Source of the DNA: Desulfobacteraceae bacterium
GTDB taxonomy: Bacteria > Desulfobacterota > Desulfobacteria > Desulfobacterales > Desulfobacteraceae
Assembly: GCA_016743945.1 (NCBI GenBank)
Contig: JADGFI010000018.1
Location: 40,433-104,432 of the forward strand
Direction of reading: 5' to 3'
DNA length: 64,000 bases
Position numbers and translations under genes: made by a program. Below the pieces are notes generated by a model, which saw only the letters and a list, made by a program, of their open reading frames with translations, was not told the DNA's origin and searched no databases. This document shows, one piece after another, positions 60,699 through 64,000 of this stretch (the first letter of the stretch is position 1; each line of letters begins with the position of its first letter).

Positions 60699-60716
60699 CC
60701 GCCCTTTCGGGGGCGG
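60699..60716 (+). terminator. hairpin between binding protein and permease genes
   Basis: CCGCCC and GGGCGG pair around TTTCGG. No T-run follows. Probably an mRNA-stabilising or attenuating hairpin that favours higher levels of the binding protein. Confidence 0.4.
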
Positions 60717-60749
60717 CTGCTAAACCGCCTTATAATGGAGTTCGTTGAA

Positions 60750-62837
60750 ATGGCGACAACTGAAACAAAAACTCAATTGCCACCCTCCCGACTGCTGCTT
60801 TTTCTGGGTGTGGCTGTCTCGCTGATGCATCTGTGGTTCAATGTGGGCATAGTATTGTCATCCCTTTGGCAAAATGCCCTGCATTTTGCCGGATTTGTCC
60901 TGATGGCCTCCCTGGTCTATCCCCTGCGCAAGAATCCTTCCATGGTCTGGAAGGGGCTGGATATTTTGCTGGGGCTTCTGGCCGCAGGGTCCGCCATCTA
61001 TCTCATTGCAATGGAAGATGCCATTTATGCCCGGGGGGTGCGGATGGTTCCTGCCGAATGGGTCGCAGGCATCATATTGATCCTGTGTGCCCTTGAATTT
61101 ACCCGGCGGGTGGCCGGCTGGTTTATTCCGGTGCTCATCCTTGTTGCCTTAAGTTACGTTGGGTGGTGGGGGGGAGAAATCTCCGGGGTGTTTAAATTCG
61201 CCGGTTTGAGGCCGGAAACAATCCTCTTTCGCAGTATTTACGGAGATGATGCCCTGTTTGGTACCATTGCCGGCATTTCTTCCAGCTATGTGTTTATGTT
61301 CATTCTGTTCGGTGCTTTTTTGCTGCGGTCCGGGGCCGGTGAGTTTGTGATTGATCTGGCCCGTGCCGTTGCCGGAAAAATGGTGGGCGGTCCCGGCCTG
61401 GTGGCGGTAATGGCTTCCGGGTTAATGGGGACCATCTCGGGCTCGGCCGTTGCCAACACCGCCTCCACCGGCGTGGTCACCATCCCGTTGATGAAACGGG
61501 CCGGTTTCCCCCCCAAGTTTGCAGCCGGGGTTGAAGCCGCCGCTTCCACGGGCGGTCAGCTCATGCCGCCGATTATGGGGGCAGGGGCCTTTGTCATGGC
61601 CACCTACACCCAGATTTCCTACAACACCATTGTGGTGGTCAGCATTTTGCCAGCCGTTCTCTACTTTGCCACCGTGGGGTTTTTTGTGAGGATCGAGGCC
61701 AAGCGCAGTTATGTCAATGCCCTGGACAACGACAATGTTTCGGCGCTGGAAGTGTTCAAAAAAGGGGGAATCGTCTTTTTGCTGCCCATTGCCGTGCTCA
61801 TAGGCCTGTTGATCTATGGGTATACCCCCACCTATGCCGCTGGAATTTCCATTGTTGCCGTTGTTGTTGCTTCCTGGTTTTCTCCGAACCGCATGGGGCC
61901 CAAAGCCATCATCGAAGCACTGGCCATGGGGGCCCAGAACATGGTGATGACCGCCATTCTGCTTTGCGCTGTGGGCCTGGTTGTCAACATCATTGCCACG
62001 GCAGGCATCGGCAACACCTTTTCTTTGATGATCAACCAGTGGGCCGGGCACAGCCTGGTCATCGCCATTGCATTGATTGCCCTGGCGTCGTTGGTGCTGG
62101 GCATGGGATTGCCCGTGACCGCCGCCTATATCGTCCTGGGGACTCTTTCGGCACCGGCTCTTTACGCGTTGATTTCCGATGGACTGCTGGTGGATGCCCT
62201 TACCAGCGGCCAGATTCCGGAAATGGCCAAAGCTATTTTCATGATTGCTTCCCCTGAACATCTGGCCCAGATTGGCAACCCCATGACCACCTCTGCTGCC
62301 CGGGCAATTGTGGATGCGATACCCGTGGACATGGCCAGCATGGTCCGGGAAGCGGTTTTAAGTCCCCATACCCTGACCTATGCCTTGCTGTCGGCTCATT
62401 TGATCATCTTCTGGCTGAGCCAGGATTCAAATGTTACCCCGCCGGTTGCTCTGGCCGCATTTACCGCCGCGGCCATCTCCGGCACAAAACCCATGGCAAC
62501 GGGGTTCCAGTCTTGGAAGCTGGCCAAGGGGCTTTATATTGTCCCACTGCTGTTTGCCTATACCCCATTTATCGGCGGGTCCTGGGCCGATGATTTCATG
62601 ATTTTCTTTTTTGCCCTGTTCGGCCTTTACGCCTTTGCCGCAACCCTGGAGGGATTCATGGAAATGCGTATTGGTTTTTTTGTCCGGTTGCTGACCCTTG
62701 GCTGTGCCGGAGCGCTGCTCTGGCCGGCCCCCTGGTGGGTTCACCTGGCAGGACTTGTGGCGCTTATGGGGATCTTTGTTCGCAACTGGCGGGAATCCCG
62801 CAGGGCCCCGGCAGGGCCCTTGGCGGTATCGGTCTGA
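60750..62837 (+). CDS. TRAP transporter fused 4TM/12TM permease (DctQM-type)
   Basis: 695 residues from the ATG at 60750 (GGAG at good spacing; an ATG five codons earlier is less likely). The small DctQ-like subunit forms the N-terminal part and the large DctM-like subunit the rest: GPGLVAVMASGLMGTISGSAVANTASTGVVTIPLMKR and GVEAAASTGGQLMPPIMGAGAFVMA, typical of TAXI-TRAP permeases. About 16 membrane helices are expected. Together with the upstream binding protein it forms a sodium-driven carboxylate or amino-acid importer. The transport set is complete. Confidence 0.94.
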   Translation: MATTETKTQLPPSRLLLFLGVAVSLMHLWFNVGIVLSSLWQNALHFAGFVLMASLVYPLRKNPSMVWKGLDILLGLLAAGSAIYLIAMEDAIYARGVRMVPAEWVAGIILILCALEFTRRVAGWFIPVLILVALSYVGWWGGEISGVFKFAGLRPETILFRSIYGDDALFGTIAGISSSYVFMFILFGAFLLRSGAGEFVIDLARAVAGKMVGGPGLVAVMASGLMGTISGSAVANTASTGVVTIPLMKRAGFPPKFAAGVEAAASTGGQLMPPIMGAGAFVMATYTQISYNTIVVVSILPAVLYFATVGFFVRIEAKRSYVNALDNDNVSALEVFKKGGIVFLLPIAVLIGLLIYGYTPTYAAGISIVAVVVASWFSPNRMGPKAIIEALAMGAQNMVMTAILLCAVGLVVNIIATAGIGNTFSLMINQWAGHSLVIAIALIALASLVLGMGLPVTAAYIVLGTLSAPALYALISDGLLVDALTSGQIPEMAKAIFMIASPEHLAQIGNPMTTSAARAIVDAIPVDMASMVREAVLSPHTLTYALLSAHLIIFWLSQDSNVTPPVALAAFTAAAISGTKPMATGFQSWKLAKGLYIVPLLFAYTPFIGGSWADDFMIFFFALFGLYAFAATLEGFMEMRIGFFVRLLTLGCAGALLWPAPWWVHLAGLVALMGIFVRNWRESRRAPAGPLAVSV

Positions 62838-62947
62838 CGGAAGCGGTCCTGGGACAAACTTTATATGAAACTCTCACCTAAGATCTTGTAATTACATACG
62901 TTTTATTTTCCGTTGTGGTCGGGACAAATACCATGCTCCGGCCTTGG

Positions 62948-63697
62948 TTATTCGGGATAGGAATTTTCTATGAGTTCTTTAACCGATTCAATATCTGCCA
63001 GGGCTTTTTCCTGGGAAACATCCTGCCAGCCGTCCTGTTTAATCCGTGTCAGTTCCTTTAGAAATTTACCAAGGGTCTGGGTGTAGCGGGCAGCACTGCC
63101 AAGGCCGGTACTTGAGGGACCTTTGATTTCACCGCTTTCACGGCGAGCCTCCTGAACTTCCTGGAACGCCTTGTTAATAGATTTTTCCCCGGAACTGATA
63201 CTTTCCCGGATCTCTTCAGTCCCGTGTTCCATGACCTTTCGGGCCTTGTCCACCTTGTCGGGGCTGATACCCAATTCTTTTGCCCGGATCTGGTTGGTCT
63301 CTTTCCTGTTTGGATTTGATCCGTCCTTGTTTCCCTCTTTTTTTGACTCGTGTATGGTATCCAGCAGGGCCAGGCAGTTGAGAATATCCTCGTCGGAAAT
63401 ATTCCTGCGGTTGCGCTGGATATGGAAACTGTAAAGCACCGCATCATCTTCATTGTCAAAGGATTTAAACAGTACCGGCACTTCTTCCATGCCAGCGGCT
63501 TTTGCCGCAGCAAATCGGGTATGGCCGTCCACCACAATGTTTTTCCCTTCCCAGGCGATGATGGGAAAAATTTCATCAAACCCGTTGGCCTCCATGTTTT
63601 GCTGAATGGACTCAAGGGTCTCGTTTCCAATGGGGAAAATGGCTGCAAAAGGGTCCTGGACTATCAGTTCGGAAATATGTATCAAATCGGTTTTCAT
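62948..63697 (-). CDS. ParB-like N-terminal domain protein
   Basis: 249 residues from the ATG at 63697 (AGGA upstream). The ParB/Srx nuclease fold is shown by DLIHISELIVQDPFAAIFPI, ANGFDEIFPIIAWEGKNIVVDGHTRFAAAKAAG and SFHIQRNRRNISDEDIL; GHTR is the usual NTP-binding motif. The middle has a helix-turn-helix-like KELGISPDKVDKARKVME and the C-terminus is helical. Sole, unpaired ParB-like genes like this are often on mobile or plasmid-like elements and may be regulators rather than partition proteins. No ParA gene lies in the window. Confidence 0.75.
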   Translation of the reverse strand: MKTDLIHISELIVQDPFAAIFPIGNETLESIQQNMEANGFDEIFPIIAWEGKNIVVDGHTRFAAAKAAGMEEVPVLFKSFDNEDDAVLYSFHIQRNRRNISDEDILNCLALLDTIHESKKEGNKDGSNPNRKETNQIRAKELGISPDKVDKARKVMEHGTEEIRESISSGEKSINKAFQEVQEARRESGEIKGPSSTGLGSAARYTQTLGKFLKELTRIKQDGWQDVSQEKALADIESVKELIENSYPE

Positions 63698-63873
63698 TAT
63701 TATCATCCTGTGTCGGTTTTGTGATCGTTTCGCAAGGGTATGGTTTATATCCCATTGTTGACCGGGAGTGCAATCCTTTTTTAAGGGATTGTATTCCCAG
63801 TCCTTTGTGTGATTGAATGAAGATCAATGGCCACGGGCTATTTAAGGTGTCTATTAAGATTAGGGCGGGTGGT

Positions 63874-64000
63874 TTATTTGATTTTTAGATGGATGTTATG
63901 GGCTTTTATGGTGGTCTCCACGGCCTTGCTCAATTCATTAAGGCTGACATTGGAGGTGAATTTATCTCCATTGGTTGTTATTTCGATGCCCTCTATATTC
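63874..64000 (-). CDS. C-terminal end of an unidentified gene
   Basis: The open frame runs in from the right edge and ends at TAA (63874-63876). Readable part: NIEGIEITTNGDKFTSNVSL and KAVETTIKAHNIHLKIK. Too short to identify. The gap to the ParB-like gene (63698-63873) holds nothing I can name. Confidence 0.5.
   Translation of the reverse strand, partial: NIEGIEITTNGDKFTSNVSLNELSKAVETTIKAHNIHLKIK

Noticed and set aside
61422..62261. Minus-strand frame of 279 codons
   Set aside because: Antisense of the fused TRAP permease; Gly/His/Asn-rich shadow composition.
1..64000. tRNA and rRNA genes
   Set aside because: None of the intergenic regions read showed a cloverleaf with a TTC-loop motif or rRNA-like sequence; this was by eye, so a divergent tRNA could be missed.

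Overview
The window looks like a chromosomal segment of an anaerobic, probably sulfate-reducing, member of the Desulfobacterota (Desulfobacteraceae-like). This is inferred from gene content: two rubrerythrins, rubredoxin-like proteins, small ferredoxins, NifU/NifS without other Isc genes, a secreted CbiK cobaltochelatase, a MglA-type GTPase, a TAXI-TRAP transporter and a probable selenoprotein. No rRNA, tRNA or CRISPR array was seen. The taxonomic call rests on pattern recognition, not on a database search.

Layout. 1-2.7 kb (minus): the N-terminal part of a membrane class III adenylate cyclase, a FIST sensor protein and a glyoxalase-like protein. 2.9-6.3 kb (plus): a pentapeptide-repeat/K+ channel fusion, an HDOD protein and a secreted amidase. 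6.3-11 kb (minus): an amino-acid uptake and catabolism operon (binding protein, serine dehydratase, dicarboxylate/amino-acid symporter, asparaginase) with an 18-bp palindrome in front. 11.8-14.2 kb: RNA modification genes rlhA and trmL. 14.2-16.7 kb: an AT-rich insert with a GMC oxidoreductase, flanked by imperfect direct repeats of about 145 bp that duplicate the trmL/rhodanese junction.

16.8-24.4 kb (plus): a redox and sulfur-transfer block. It holds a secreted rhodanese, a flavodoxin, two small Cys-rich proteins, a rubredoxin, a rhodanese/ferritin-like fusion whose catalytic Cys codon is TGA (probable selenocysteine, with a SECIS-like hairpin just downstream), an FAD oxidoreductase of the type found fused to SelD, a TVP38/flavin disulfide reductase fusion, an Asp-type ferredoxin and a rubrerythrin. 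This block is the most novel part of the window.

24.6-31.2 kb: a small conserved protein, proC, an AT-rich accessory stretch (hotdog protein, Asp/Glu racemase, two lipoproteins, one with a Kazal-like domain), a TIGR02757 protein and sfsA. 31.3-33 kb: nifU-nifS. 33.3-39.2 kb: a MglA GTPase/Roadblock module with unknown partners and a convergent DUF4388 gene. 39.4-41.7 kb (minus): a cysteine operon (XRE regulator with Cys/Trp motifs, cysE, cysK). 41.9-44.5 kb: clpB.

44.5-45.7 kb (minus): secreted CbiK under a cobalamin riboswitch followed by an intrinsic terminator. 45.8-49.1 kb (minus): a sigma-54 activator, ferredoxin, N-terminal-rubredoxin rubrerythrin and HEAT-like protein. 49.4-58.2 kb: a transglutaminase-like protein, core MetE-like protein, tandem Usp, EamA exporter, BCCT transporter with a 30-residue companion ORF, prs, a DUF362 ferredoxin and a methyltransferase. 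58.3-62.8 kb (plus): an AraC fragment, an AEC carrier and a TAXI-TRAP uptake system. 62.9-64 kb (minus): a ParB-like protein and a gene cut by the window edge.
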